A stretch of DNA of 29,540 nt from an uncultured Faecalicatena sp. (GTDB lineage Bacteria > Bacillota > Clostridia > Lachnospirales > Lachnospiraceae): assembly GCA_902489075.1 (NCBI GenBank), contig CABTYO010000024.1, positions 1-29,540 of the forward strand. The letters are read 5' to 3'. The notes under the pieces are model-generated. The model had not been told where the DNA came from. It searched no databases and worked only from the letters and a program-made list of their open reading frames with translations. The first letter of the stretch is position 1, and each line of letters begins with the position of its first letter. The position numbers and the translations under genes were made by a program. Shown here in pieces: positions 1 to 7,356 of this stretch.

Positions 1-118
1 AGATATCCCATAACGTCAAGTTAGTAAGACCCCTTGAAGACGACGAGGTAGATAGGGCAGAGGTGGAAGTGCAGCAATGCATGGAGCTGACTGTTACTAA
101 TAGGTCGAGGGCATAACC
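1..118 (+). rRNA. 23S ribosomal RNA, 3' end (partial)
   Basis: The sequence shows the conserved 23S 3' terminus: GAAGACGACGAGGTAGATAG, then a GGTGGAAGTGCAGCAATGC block, GAGCTGACTGTTACTAATAG and GTCGAGGGCATAACC, as in other Firmicutes. The rest of the gene lies outside the window to the left. The exact mature end (about 114-118) is estimated by homology. Apparent open frames across this region are not genes. Confidence 0.95.
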
Positions 119-203
119 AGGCAGGGTGATAGGAAATGGATGTTAAAAGATTCTTTGTGTGCAGTTTTGAAGGTACATTAGTATATAGACGGAATGAGAG
201 AAG

Positions 204-232
204 AACGGTACTGAATGCGGTATCGTTTTTTT
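204..232 (+). terminator. Rho-independent terminator of the rRNA operon
   Basis: AACGGTAC (204-211) pairs with GTATCGTT (220-227) through one G-U wobble across an 8-nt loop, and the arm runs into a T tract ending at 232. It lies 86 nt after the 23S end with no 5S gene in between, so this rRNA operon appears to end here. Confidence 0.75.
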
Positions 233-330
233 GTTGAAGAATTAGAGGGGAATGAAAAAACAGCGTATTAAACAAGGTGAAAATATTACTAATATGACAA
301 GGATCTTGATTGATTATAAGCTATTTTGAA

Positions 331-375
331 ACTATTCTGAAAATGGAGAGCAAAGGGGTCTGACCCCTTCGCTCC
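331..375 (+). repeat. REP-like palindrome, copy A
   Basis: The leader ACTATTCTGAAAATGGAGAG is followed by core AAAGGGGTC-T-GACCCCTT, with outer arms GGAG-GC and GC-TCC paired. It is one of six copies in the window. It abuts the stop codon of the minus-strand DUF1963 gene, so it may act as that gene's terminator in the convergent space with the rRNA operon. The mobile or REP origin is inferred from its multicopy, palindromic nature. Confidence 0.85.
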
Positions 376-1337
376 TAATAACAGTCCCAGTTATACAATA
401 CTTTTGAAAAGTTAAGTTGTTTTAAATCATCAGCATTAATAAAGAAGTTGGCAACGCCGCTGTCGCCCCACATAATTCCTTTATCTTCTAACTGGTCAGT
501 ATCTATCTGTAATAGTAATATCTTAAGGTTATCTGTTCGGCCTTCACGTGGATCCCACTGTGTGAAGAAGGGGTAACCGCCCATTTTGTGACCAGTTGCA
601 CAGAACTCATCTGAAATCAGATCCCCGTCCAAGCCATCTAAATCAGTGATAGGAATGTCAGGATATTCATGGTTCCAGGTTTCTATAAATGTATGCTCAA
701 ATTGATAATCTGAATAGGACATTGCTTCTTTTTCTAACAAAAAATATATCCCAAATTCATCTTGGATGGGAAAATAACTCTCGTTTTCACAGTAAGGCTG
801 ATATTTGGATTCAATCTCTTCTTTTGTTACTGTCTCGTCAATTGTTGGATAGTAAATGATTCGATAATCGTCTGCTTTTAATGTATAATCGAAATCTAAT
901 CCTGTCGTATCATCATCCAGTGCCCAAAACTGCAGCATACCAGTAGAGGGAAGTCCAATCTGTGATTCCGGCAGTTCATCCATTCGGATTTGAGACAGCA
1001 GATGTAGCTGCTGTCCGTGCGAATTAACCGGGACTTCCTGCTCATGAGGCAGATAGGGGGTGCCGCCAAATTTACTCGATAAAATGTTGTTTGTAGAACC
1101 TTTTAATTTGATTTTTATGGCATCTCTTTCTGTCGTCTGTCTAAAAATATCGATGACATGGTTCAGATTTTCCTTTTTGAGAGTCACATCAGATTCCTCT
1201 TGTGAAGAAATATCTGTTCCGTGTAAGGATTCTATGTGTTCATTTACAGTACAGCTATTATTTACAGGATGCTCTGCATTTCCTTTAAAAAGGCTGCTTA
1301 CAGTTCCAAGTGCTTTTTTAAATAAATTTTTTCCCAT
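375..1337 (-). CDS. DUF1963 (YwqG-like) protein
   Basis: This 320-residue protein has no signal peptide. Its C-terminal ~230 residues match the DUF1963/YwqG pattern: an SKFGGTPYLP block, then LLSQIRMDELP, GMLQFWALDDD, the HKMGGYPFFTQ block and a final LLQIDTD...WGDSGVANFFI segment typical of the family. The biochemical function of DUF1963 is unknown. The N-terminal ~80 residues are lysine-rich and not conserved. A longer frame starts at TTG (1361), but I chose the ATG at 1337 because AAAGGAA sits 9 nt upstream of it. It is a single-gene minus-strand unit with copy A of the REP hairpin directly at its stop codon. I found no convincing promoter upstream. Confidence 0.85.
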   Translation of the reverse strand: MGKNLFKKALGTVSSLFKGNAEHPVNNSCTVNEHIESLHGTDISSQEESDVTLKKENLNHVIDIFRQTTERDAIKIKLKGSTNNILSSKFGGTPYLPHEQEVPVNSHGQQLHLLSQIRMDELPESQIGLPSTGMLQFWALDDDTTGLDFDYTLKADDYRIIYYPTIDETVTKEEIESKYQPYCENESYFPIQDEFGIYFLLEKEAMSYSDYQFEHTFIETWNHEYPDIPITDLDGLDGDLISDEFCATGHKMGGYPFFTQWDPREGRTDNLKILLLQIDTDQLEDKGIMWGDSGVANFFINADDLKQLNFSKVLYNWDCY

Positions 1338-1825
1338 GCGTTGTGTTCCTTTCTTTTTCAAATTTAAAGCAAAGGTTTCTGCTCCCTTTCAGGGCGGTCC
1401 AGTTAAAATACTTCCCACCTCTGTCAGTTACGAGATATACAATTAAAGCGGTCTCCCATTTGGAGCGTTCAGGTCTTATACTTCAATTCACTAATAGTTT
1501 TTCGTATTCTCATCCTCTTATTTCTTCTAGTTTATAGGATGTGATTTCTAAATGCAACCTTTTGATCGGATATGTTTCAGCTATGCCGGTTACTATTGCG
1601 TTGCTACACTAGATATCATAGATGTGTTCTTTAAAAAGTATTAAATTTGAAAATATTCTGACAATGGAGAGCAAAAGGGTCTGACCCTTTTGCAGTTCGT
1701 TTACAGAATATTCTGAAAACAAAAGCTGTAAACGGATTAATTCTTTGATTTTTATTTTCTATTTTTGTGAAAATTAAATGAAAAGAATAGATTATTTTCT
1801 ACTTATGCTAAATTTACAAAAAGTA
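1338..1825. other. Divergent intergenic region, no gene recognised
   Basis: This AT-rich stretch between the minus-strand DUF1963 gene and opp operon 1 holds REP copy B (1651-1734). Short open frames at 1343-1537 and thereabouts have no ribosome site or recognisable product. I see no tRNA, riboswitch or other structured RNA apart from the repeat. Confidence 0.6.
1651..1734 (+). repeat. REP-like palindrome, copy B, composite with a second inverted repeat
   Basis: Leader AATATTCTGACAATGGAGA precedes a perfect palindrome GCAAAAGGGTC-T-GACCCTTTTGC (1671-1693). Beyond it a second hairpin follows: CGTTTACAG (1698-1706) pairs with CTGTAAACG (1726-1734), and its loop carries AATATTCTGAAAAC, a repeat of the element's own leader. 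Unlike the other copies it sits between divergent genes, with no upstream gene to terminate. Confidence 0.8.
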
Positions 1826-1835
1826 ACTAAATATA

Positions 1836-1864
1836 TTGACAAAAGCAATGGCAGCATATAAAAT
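1836..1864 (+). promoter_or_regulatory. Promoter of opp operon 1
   Basis: TTGACA (1836-1841), 17-nt spacer and TAAAAT (1859-1864). The 19 bases ACTAAATATATTGACAAAA (1826-1844) are identical to those at the promoter of opp operon 2 (11266-11284), which supports both as real. Confidence 0.75.
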
Positions 1865-1879
1865 ATCCATAAAAGCAAG

Positions 1880-1890
1880 TGGTATGACCG
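1880..1890. promoter_or_regulatory. Candidate GntR/FadR-type operator, operon 1
   Basis: TGGTATGACCG resembles the FadR-subfamily pattern TNGT-N3-ACNA except for the last base. It starts 44 nt after the start of the -35 box; the cleaner site in operon 2 starts 45 nt after its own. Binding here would block the start of transcription. The regulator is inferred to be the GntR protein at 10495-11184. Confidence 0.45.
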
Positions 1891-2008
1891 GACAGCCCAC
1901 ACTTTAAAATGCATAAAAACGGACGAGGAAAACCTGAATAAATAATGCAAAATGCCTGTGCGCAGCTGAAAGACGGCTGGAAAGCTGAAGGAGAAATGGA
2001 GAGTTTAT

Positions 2009-2929
2009 ATGGCAAAGTACATATTGAAACGTTGTGTTTCAATCATCATCACCCTGTTTTTAGTCTGTACGATTACGTTTGTTATGATGAAGGCGGTTCC
2101 GGGGGGACCGTTCACTACGGAGAAGAAACTGCCGCCGAAGGTATTGGCTTCTCTGGAGAAGAAGTACCATCTGGATGATCCGCTCTGGAAACAGTATGTG
2201 GATTATGTAAAGGGTGCAGCTACCTTCGATTTTGGACCGTCTTTTAAGAAAGATGGCGTGATGGTATCTGATATGATCGCGCAGAGTTTCCCTGTTTCTG
2301 CAAAGCTGGGGCTAGTTGCACTTACAATCGTAATTTTACTGGGAATTCCGTTCGGCATCATAGCGGCTCTTAAGCAGAATAAGCTGCCGGATTACATCAC
2401 CACAGTGTTTGCCACTCTTGGGATCGCGATACCGACGTTCGTACTGGGAACGGTGATCCTGTATGTGTTCGGAGCGAAGCTGGGATTGATACCGACACAT
2501 GGTCTGGATTCGTGGAAATGCTATATCGGGCCATCCATTTCCCTTGCCGGCTTTTCTCTTGCGTATGTACTGCGGCTGACACGGTCGAGTATGCTGAGTG
2601 TATGCGGGCAGGATTATATCCGCACTGCAAGGGCAAAAGGACTGCCGGAGCGGAAAGTGATCTTCAAACATGCTCTAAAGAATGCAATGATTCCTGTAGT
2701 AACCTATATCGGGCCGATGACAGCGGGAATCATGGTTGGTTCTTTTGTAACAGAGAAGATATATGCGATACCGGGAATGGGCAAGTTCTTTGTGGAGGCT
2801 ATCAACAACCGTGACTATACCGTAATCATGGGGACGACCATGCTGTATGCGGCTATGGCTGCAATCATGATTCTTGCGGTGGATATCGCCTATGCATTTT
2901 TAGATCCGCGTATCAAATTTCAGGATTAG
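2009..2929 (+). CDS. oppB: Oligopeptide ABC transporter permease OppB
   Basis: This 306-residue integral membrane protein is of usual OppB/DppB length. A first membrane segment at residues 11-28 is followed by an extracytoplasmic stretch (about 30-95) and then five further hydrophobic segments. The cytoplasmic EAA loop that docks the ATPases is visible as RTARAKGLPERKV followed by FKHALKNAMIPV. It pairs with OppC to form the import channel. ATG 2009 follows GGAG by 7 nt. It is the first gene of the oppBCDF-M29-oppA operon. It differs from the second OppB (11454) at only three residues (V25I, T106V, L160W), although many synonymous sites differ. Whether the substrate is oligopeptide or dipeptide cannot be read from the permease. 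Confidence 0.93.
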   Translation: MAKYILKRCVSIIITLFLVCTITFVMMKAVPGGPFTTEKKLPPKVLASLEKKYHLDDPLWKQYVDYVKGAATFDFGPSFKKDGVMVSDMIAQSFPVSAKLGLVALTIVILLGIPFGIIAALKQNKLPDYITTVFATLGIAIPTFVLGTVILYVFGAKLGLIPTHGLDSWKCYIGPSISLAGFSLAYVLRLTRSSMLSVCGQDYIRTARAKGLPERKVIFKHALKNAMIPVVTYIGPMTAGIMVGSFVTEKIYAIPGMGKFFVEAINNRDYTVIMGTTMLYAAMAAIMILAVDIAYAFLDPRIKFQD

Positions 2930-2940
2930 TGGAGGGCAGA

Positions 2941-4164
2941 ATGGAGAATACAGCCAGGCAGATTACAAAGAAAGATATAGAAAGAGTCTACTTTACCAAT
3001 AATGAATCACAGGATATTACACGCCGCAGCCTGACATACTGGCAGGATGTCAAAAGGCGTTTCCTGAAAAACAAACTGGCAATTCTGGGGGCGGTGATCG
3101 TTATCTGCATGATATTCTTTGCAGTGTTCGGTTATCTGTTTACAACGCAGGATTATTACAGCCAGGATTTGACGATGACGAACCTTCCGCCAAGACTTGC
3201 CGGCTATGTTCTGGATGACGAGACGATGGTTTATGTCAATTCCGAGTATAACCTTTATGTACTGGATCAAAAGGGAACCGTTTTAGACCGCCCGGAAGCC
3301 GTCGAAGAAAATCAAATGCAGCGGGAAAAGATCTATGAGATCAAAGGAAAAAAGGTGGTCGTGAATTATACAGGTGCCGCCAAAGTTGCAAAGGCGAAAA
3401 AAGAAGGGAATATGAAGCTGGCTAATTCCATATCCAGCTATACTCTTGAGGTGGACGGCAAAGTTCCTGAGAAAAAGACAGTATCCAATCGGAAATATCA
3501 TCTGGGGACGGATTATCTGGGAAGAGATATGGTTGCGAGGCTGGTATATGGTGCAAGGATTTCCCTGCTGGTAGCTTTTGTGGCGACCATTGCCCAGTTC
3601 TTTGTAGGCGTTTTGTACGGCGGCATCGCAGCATATATAGGCGGAAATGTGGATAATATCATGATGCGTATCGTAGATATCATCAGTACGGTGCCGCTGA
3701 CCTTATATGTTGTTCTCCTGATGGTGGTGCTCGGACCCGGAATTAAGACGATCATCATAGCGCTTGCATCTGTCTACTGGGTGGATATGGCAAGACAGGT
3801 GCGCGGGCAGGTCCTGAATATCAAACAACAGGAGTTTGTACTGGCGGCCAGGACAATCGGTGCGTCAGGAAAAAGAATTATGGTAAAACACCTGATTCCA
3901 AATGCCATGAGTACAATTATTGTAACGCTGACAATGAATATCCCAAGTGCAATCTTCACGGAATCTTTTCTGTCCTTTATCGGACTTGGAATCAGTGCTC
4001 CGGCGGCATCATGGGGAACACTGGCAAGTGATGCTCTTGGAGGTCTGAGAAGTTATCCGTATCAACTGCTGCTGCCATCTTTATGCATCTGTCTGACAGT
4101 CCTTGGATTTAACTTCCTGGGAGATGGATTAAGAGATGCATTGGATCCAAAACTGAGAAAGTAG
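2941..4164 (+). CDS. oppC: Oligopeptide ABC transporter permease OppC with extracytoplasmic insert
   Basis: The protein has 407 residues, about 100 more than a typical OppC. After a cytoplasmic tail and a first membrane helix (about 45-67) comes an extracytoplasmic domain of roughly 110 residues (about 70-180), before HLGTDYLGRDM and the five-helix permease core. The EAA loop is EFVLAARTIGASGKRI. I chose ATG 2941, with GGAGGG 4 nt upstream, over the in-frame GTG at 2929, which overlaps the oppB stop codon. Against its paralogue (12386) the last 171 residues differ at only six positions, while the insert is much more divergent. The insert could contact OppA; this is inference. Confidence 0.92.
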   Translation: MENTARQITKKDIERVYFTNNESQDITRRSLTYWQDVKRRFLKNKLAILGAVIVICMIFFAVFGYLFTTQDYYSQDLTMTNLPPRLAGYVLDDETMVYVNSEYNLYVLDQKGTVLDRPEAVEENQMQREKIYEIKGKKVVVNYTGAAKVAKAKKEGNMKLANSISSYTLEVDGKVPEKKTVSNRKYHLGTDYLGRDMVARLVYGARISLLVAFVATIAQFFVGVLYGGIAAYIGGNVDNIMMRIVDIISTVPLTLYVVLLMVVLGPGIKTIIIALASVYWVDMARQVRGQVLNIKQQEFVLAARTIGASGKRIMVKHLIPNAMSTIIVTLTMNIPSAIFTESFLSFIGLGISAPAASWGTLASDALGGLRSYPYQLLLPSLCICLTVLGFNFLGDGLRDALDPKLRK

Positions 4165-4174
4165 GAGAACACTT

Positions 4175-5179
4175 ATGAGTGATGCAATATTACAGATTAA
4201 CAATCTGGAGATTTCATTTTACACGCATGTGGGAGAAGTAAGGGCGGTCAGAGATGTCAGTTTTTCCGTAAAAAAGGGGGAGATTCTTGGAATTGTGGGC
4301 GAGTCCGGCAGTGGGAAAAGTACGGTGCTTCTTGGAATTATGGGGCTTCTCCAGCATCCCGGAAAAATCAAGGCAGGAGAGATCCTGTTTGAGGGGGAGA
4401 ATCTGGCCAGGAAGTCAAACCGGGAAATGCAGCAGATTCGGGGAAGAAAAATCTCCATGATATTCCAGGACCCGATGTCTTCTTTAAACCCTGTGTTTAC
4501 AGTTGGAAATCAGATCGCAGAGACGATTATGACACATGAACATATATCAAGATCTGAGGCAAATAAAAGAGTCCTGGAGCTGTTGGAACTGGTCAGAATT
4601 CCATCGGCAAAGGCTCGGGTGAACAGTTATCCACACGAATTTTCCGGCGGAATGCGGCAGAGGGCGATGATTGCTCTTGCACTGGCCTGCTCCCCGGAAA
4701 TGCTTCTGGCAGATGAGCCGACAACGGCGCTTGATGTTACGATTCAGGCACAGATGATGGATCTGCTCAGAGATATACGCCGGGAGACGCAGACCACGAT
4801 TCTGCTTGTGACTCATGATCTGGGTGTGGTATCTGAGATGTGTGATTATGTACAGGTGATGTACGGCGGCAGATTAATGGAAGAAGCACCGTGCAGAGAC
4901 CTTTTTGATTATCCCGGACACCCCTATACACAGGGACTGTTACGCTCAATCCCGAACCTGAAGAAAGGGAGCCGGGAGCGGTTAAAGCCGATTGAGGGAT
5001 CCCCGCCGGATTTGATCACACCATTTGACGGATGCCCATTTGCCTTCAGATGTGCCCATACTATGAATCTCTGTATGGAAACAGGCAGCCCTGAATGGAA
5101 GATCGGGGAAAAGCATCGATGTGCATGTCATCTTAAGAATCCGGAAGTAAGAGCATTACTGGAGGGGGAAGACAAATGA
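4175..5179 (+). CDS. oppD: Oligopeptide ABC transporter ATPase OppD
   Basis: This 334-residue cytoplasmic ATPase powers import together with OppF. Visible motifs are Walker A GESGSGKST (42-50), Q-loop Q98 in MIFQDPMSS, signature EFSGGMRQR (about 155-163), Walker B LLADEP (177-182) and H-loop H214. The C-terminal oligopeptide-transporter extension contains cysteines in CPFAFRC, NLC and CAC, an arrangement reported to hold an iron-sulfur cluster in some DppD proteins. AGGAG lies 8 nt before ATG 4175. Its stop overlaps the oppF start by 4 nt (ATGA), which implies translational coupling. Confidence 0.95.
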   Translation: MSDAILQINNLEISFYTHVGEVRAVRDVSFSVKKGEILGIVGESGSGKSTVLLGIMGLLQHPGKIKAGEILFEGENLARKSNREMQQIRGRKISMIFQDPMSSLNPVFTVGNQIAETIMTHEHISRSEANKRVLELLELVRIPSAKARVNSYPHEFSGGMRQRAMIALALACSPEMLLADEPTTALDVTIQAQMMDLLRDIRRETQTTILLVTHDLGVVSEMCDYVQVMYGGRLMEEAPCRDLFDYPGHPYTQGLLRSIPNLKKGSRERLKPIEGSPPDLITPFDGCPFAFRCAHTMNLCMETGSPEWKIGEKHRCACHLKNPEVRALLEGEDK

Positions 5180-6159
5180 TGGAGCAGGAGAAGAAAGAAT
5201 TACTCAAAGTAAATAGTTTGAAAAAATATTTCCCCATAAGAAAAGGATTTGCCGGACGTAAGACGGAATATGTAAAAGCGGTGGACAATGTAGATTTTAC
5301 GATCTATAAAGGGGAGACATTTGGACTGGTAGGAGAATCCGGCTGCGGCAAGTCTACGACAGGAAGAACACTGATTCGGCTGTATGACGTTACGGAGGGC
5401 GAGATTCTGTATGACGGCACTGATATTGCCCACATGAAGGAAAAGGAATTAAAGCCATACCGTAAGAAGATGCAGATGATTTTTCAGGACCCATATTCTT
5501 CCCTGAATGCCAGAATGACCGTCAGCGATATTATCGGAGAACCGCTGGATATCCACAGGCTGGCATCCGGAAAGGAACGGCAGGAGAGGATTGCACAGCT
5601 TTTGGAAAATGTAGGGCTGAAACAGGAGCATTCCAACCGGTATCCGCACGAATTTTCCGGCGGTCAGAGACAGAGAGTCGGGATTGCGAGGGCACTGGCA
5701 GTCAATCCGGAATTTATCATCTGTGATGAGCCGATCTCTGCGCTGGACGTCTCCATTCAGGCTCAGGTGGTGAATATGCTGGAGGATATTCAGAACCAGT
5801 ACGGGATTACCTATTTGTTTATTGCCCATGATCTGTCCATGGTGAGGCATATCTCTGACAGGATCGGAGTCATGTATCTGGGGCAGCTTGTGGAGATAGC
5901 AGAGAGTGATGAATTGTATGAAAACCCGCTTCACCCTTATACAAAGGCCCTGCTCTCAGCAATTCCGAGTCCGTATAAGGATAAACACAAGACCAGGATC
6001 ATGCTGGAGGGAGAGGTGCCAAGCCCGATTGATCCGCCAGAGGGATGCCGTTTTGCATCCAGATGCCGGTATGCTGAAAAGATCTGCAGGGAAGAGGATC
6101 CGCAGATTCGAAATATGGGGGGCGGGCATTTTTGTGCATGCCACCTTTATGATAAATAA
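5176..6159 (+). CDS. oppF: Oligopeptide ABC transporter ATPase OppF
   Basis: This 327-residue second ATPase subunit has Walker A GESGCGKST (53-61), Q-loop Q104 in MIFQDPYSS, signature FSGGQRQR (about 160-167) and Walker B IICDEP (181-186). The C-terminal extension has the family LEGEVPSPIDPP motif and cysteines in GCRFASRC and the final CACH. The start ATG overlaps the oppD stop codon (ATGA). It heterodimerises with OppD under the OppBC permease. Confidence 0.95.
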   Translation: MMEQEKKELLKVNSLKKYFPIRKGFAGRKTEYVKAVDNVDFTIYKGETFGLVGESGCGKSTTGRTLIRLYDVTEGEILYDGTDIAHMKEKELKPYRKKMQMIFQDPYSSLNARMTVSDIIGEPLDIHRLASGKERQERIAQLLENVGLKQEHSNRYPHEFSGGQRQRVGIARALAVNPEFIICDEPISALDVSIQAQVVNMLEDIQNQYGITYLFIAHDLSMVRHISDRIGVMYLGQLVEIAESDELYENPLHPYTKALLSAIPSPYKDKHKTRIMLEGEVPSPIDPPEGCRFASRCRYAEKICREEDPQIRNMGGGHFCACHLYDK

Positions 6160-6207
6160 AAAAGCAGCATTTATATGCAGAAATGACTGCGGGAAAGGAG
6201 TAAAATT

Positions 6208-7296
6208 ATGGATCCAAGAATGAGAGAACTGGCAAGGAGGCTGGTGCGGTACAGTATCAGCCTCAAGCCGGGGGAAAAGGTGCTGATCGAAGCAACAGAA
6301 GCAGACACCGCCCCTCTGGTGGAGCTTCTGATCGACGAGATCTATGAAGCCGGCGGAGAGCCGTTCGTGCAGTATGAGATTCCGTCCGTGAACAGGAAAC
6401 TTCTCATGCAATGTACAGAAGAGCAGCTTCTGATACAGTACAAAGCGTACGCCGAGTTATTAAAGCACATGGATGCGACGATTGCGATCAGGGGCATGAC
6501 AAATGCCGCAGAGCTGTCAGATGTACCGAAGGAGGGGCTGGACAATTACTTCAGTGCAAAGGCTGTGCTTCGGGAGGAGCGCATGAAGAAAAAATGGACG
6601 CTGGTGCGCTATCCTAATATGGCGATCGCACAGCTTGCCAATATGAGCCTGGAGGCTTATGAGGATTTCTATTACCGGACGAATAATCTGGATTATGCAG
6701 AGCTGGCAGAGAGGGCGAAACCACTGAAAGCGCTGATGGACCGGACAGACCGCGTACATATTACAGGTCCGGGCACAGATCTGAAGTTCTCAATCAAGGG
6801 AATACCAGCAGTAATCTGCAGCGGTGAATTTAATAATCCAGACGGAGAAGTTTTCACAGCAGCAATCAGAGATTCTGTAAATGGAGTGATTACGTTCAAT
6901 CTGCCATCCATTTTCCAGGATATCTGCTTTGAGAATATCAGACTGGTGTTCAAAGATGGAAAGATCGTGGAAGCAACATCGAACCATACCGATAAGCTGA
7001 ACTGGATCCTGGATACAGATGAAGGATCACGCTATACAGGTGAATTCGCACTGGGAATCAATCCGGAGATCCGCACCTGTACCAATGATGGAAGCGTAGA
7101 CGAGAAGATGTGGGGAAGCCTCCACTTCACGCCTGGCGACGGAGCCGACCGGAATGGAAATCATTCCAAGATCCACTGGGATATGGTTCTTGCCCAGACC
7201 CCGGAATACGGCGGGGGACAGATTTATTTCGATGATGTGCTGATCCGGGATAACGGAAGATTTGTTCTGGAAGAACTGGAAGGATTAAATTATTAG
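6208..7296 (+). CDS. M29-family aminopeptidase
   Basis: This 362-residue protein matches the M29 (AmpS/aminopeptidase T) family in length and motifs. Candidate dimetal ligands are E255 (GKIVEA), E279 (TGEF), E299 (DEKMWG), H306, H323 and D325 (HWDM). It has no signal peptide, so it should act in the cytoplasm on peptides brought in by the transporter encoded around it. ATG 6208 follows AAAGGAG by 7 nt. It lies 48 nt after oppF and 60 nt before oppA. A close paralogue sits at the same place in operon 2. N-terminal residue preference cannot be predicted. Confidence 0.9.
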   Translation: MDPRMRELARRLVRYSISLKPGEKVLIEATEADTAPLVELLIDEIYEAGGEPFVQYEIPSVNRKLLMQCTEEQLLIQYKAYAELLKHMDATIAIRGMTNAAELSDVPKEGLDNYFSAKAVLREERMKKKWTLVRYPNMAIAQLANMSLEAYEDFYYRTNNLDYAELAERAKPLKALMDRTDRVHITGPGTDLKFSIKGIPAVICSGEFNNPDGEVFTAAIRDSVNGVITFNLPSIFQDICFENIRLVFKDGKIVEATSNHTDKLNWILDTDEGSRYTGEFALGINPEIRTCTNDGSVDEKMWGSLHFTPGDGADRNGNHSKIHWDMVLAQTPEYGGGQIYFDDVLIRDNGRFVLEELEGLNY

Positions 7297-7356
7297 CGGG
7301 AGAATATGGGACATATAAGACATATAGAACTACAGGGAAGAAAAGGAGAAAAGGTT

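Noticed and set aside
21..275. Minus-strand open frame of 84 codons across the left edge
   Set aside because: It overlaps the 23S rRNA 3' end and the terminator, and has no recognisable domain.
1945..2178. Plus-strand open frame overlapping the start of oppB1
   Set aside because: It runs in another frame over oppB1, lacks a ribosome site and is not mirrored in operon 2.
7306..7356. Upstream in-frame ATG extending OppA1 by 17 residues, possibly a relic of a glycosidase gene start
   Set aside because: Ribosome-site spacing is too short and the extension would precede the lipoprotein signal. Similarity to the operon 2 glycosidase start is too slight to claim a relic.
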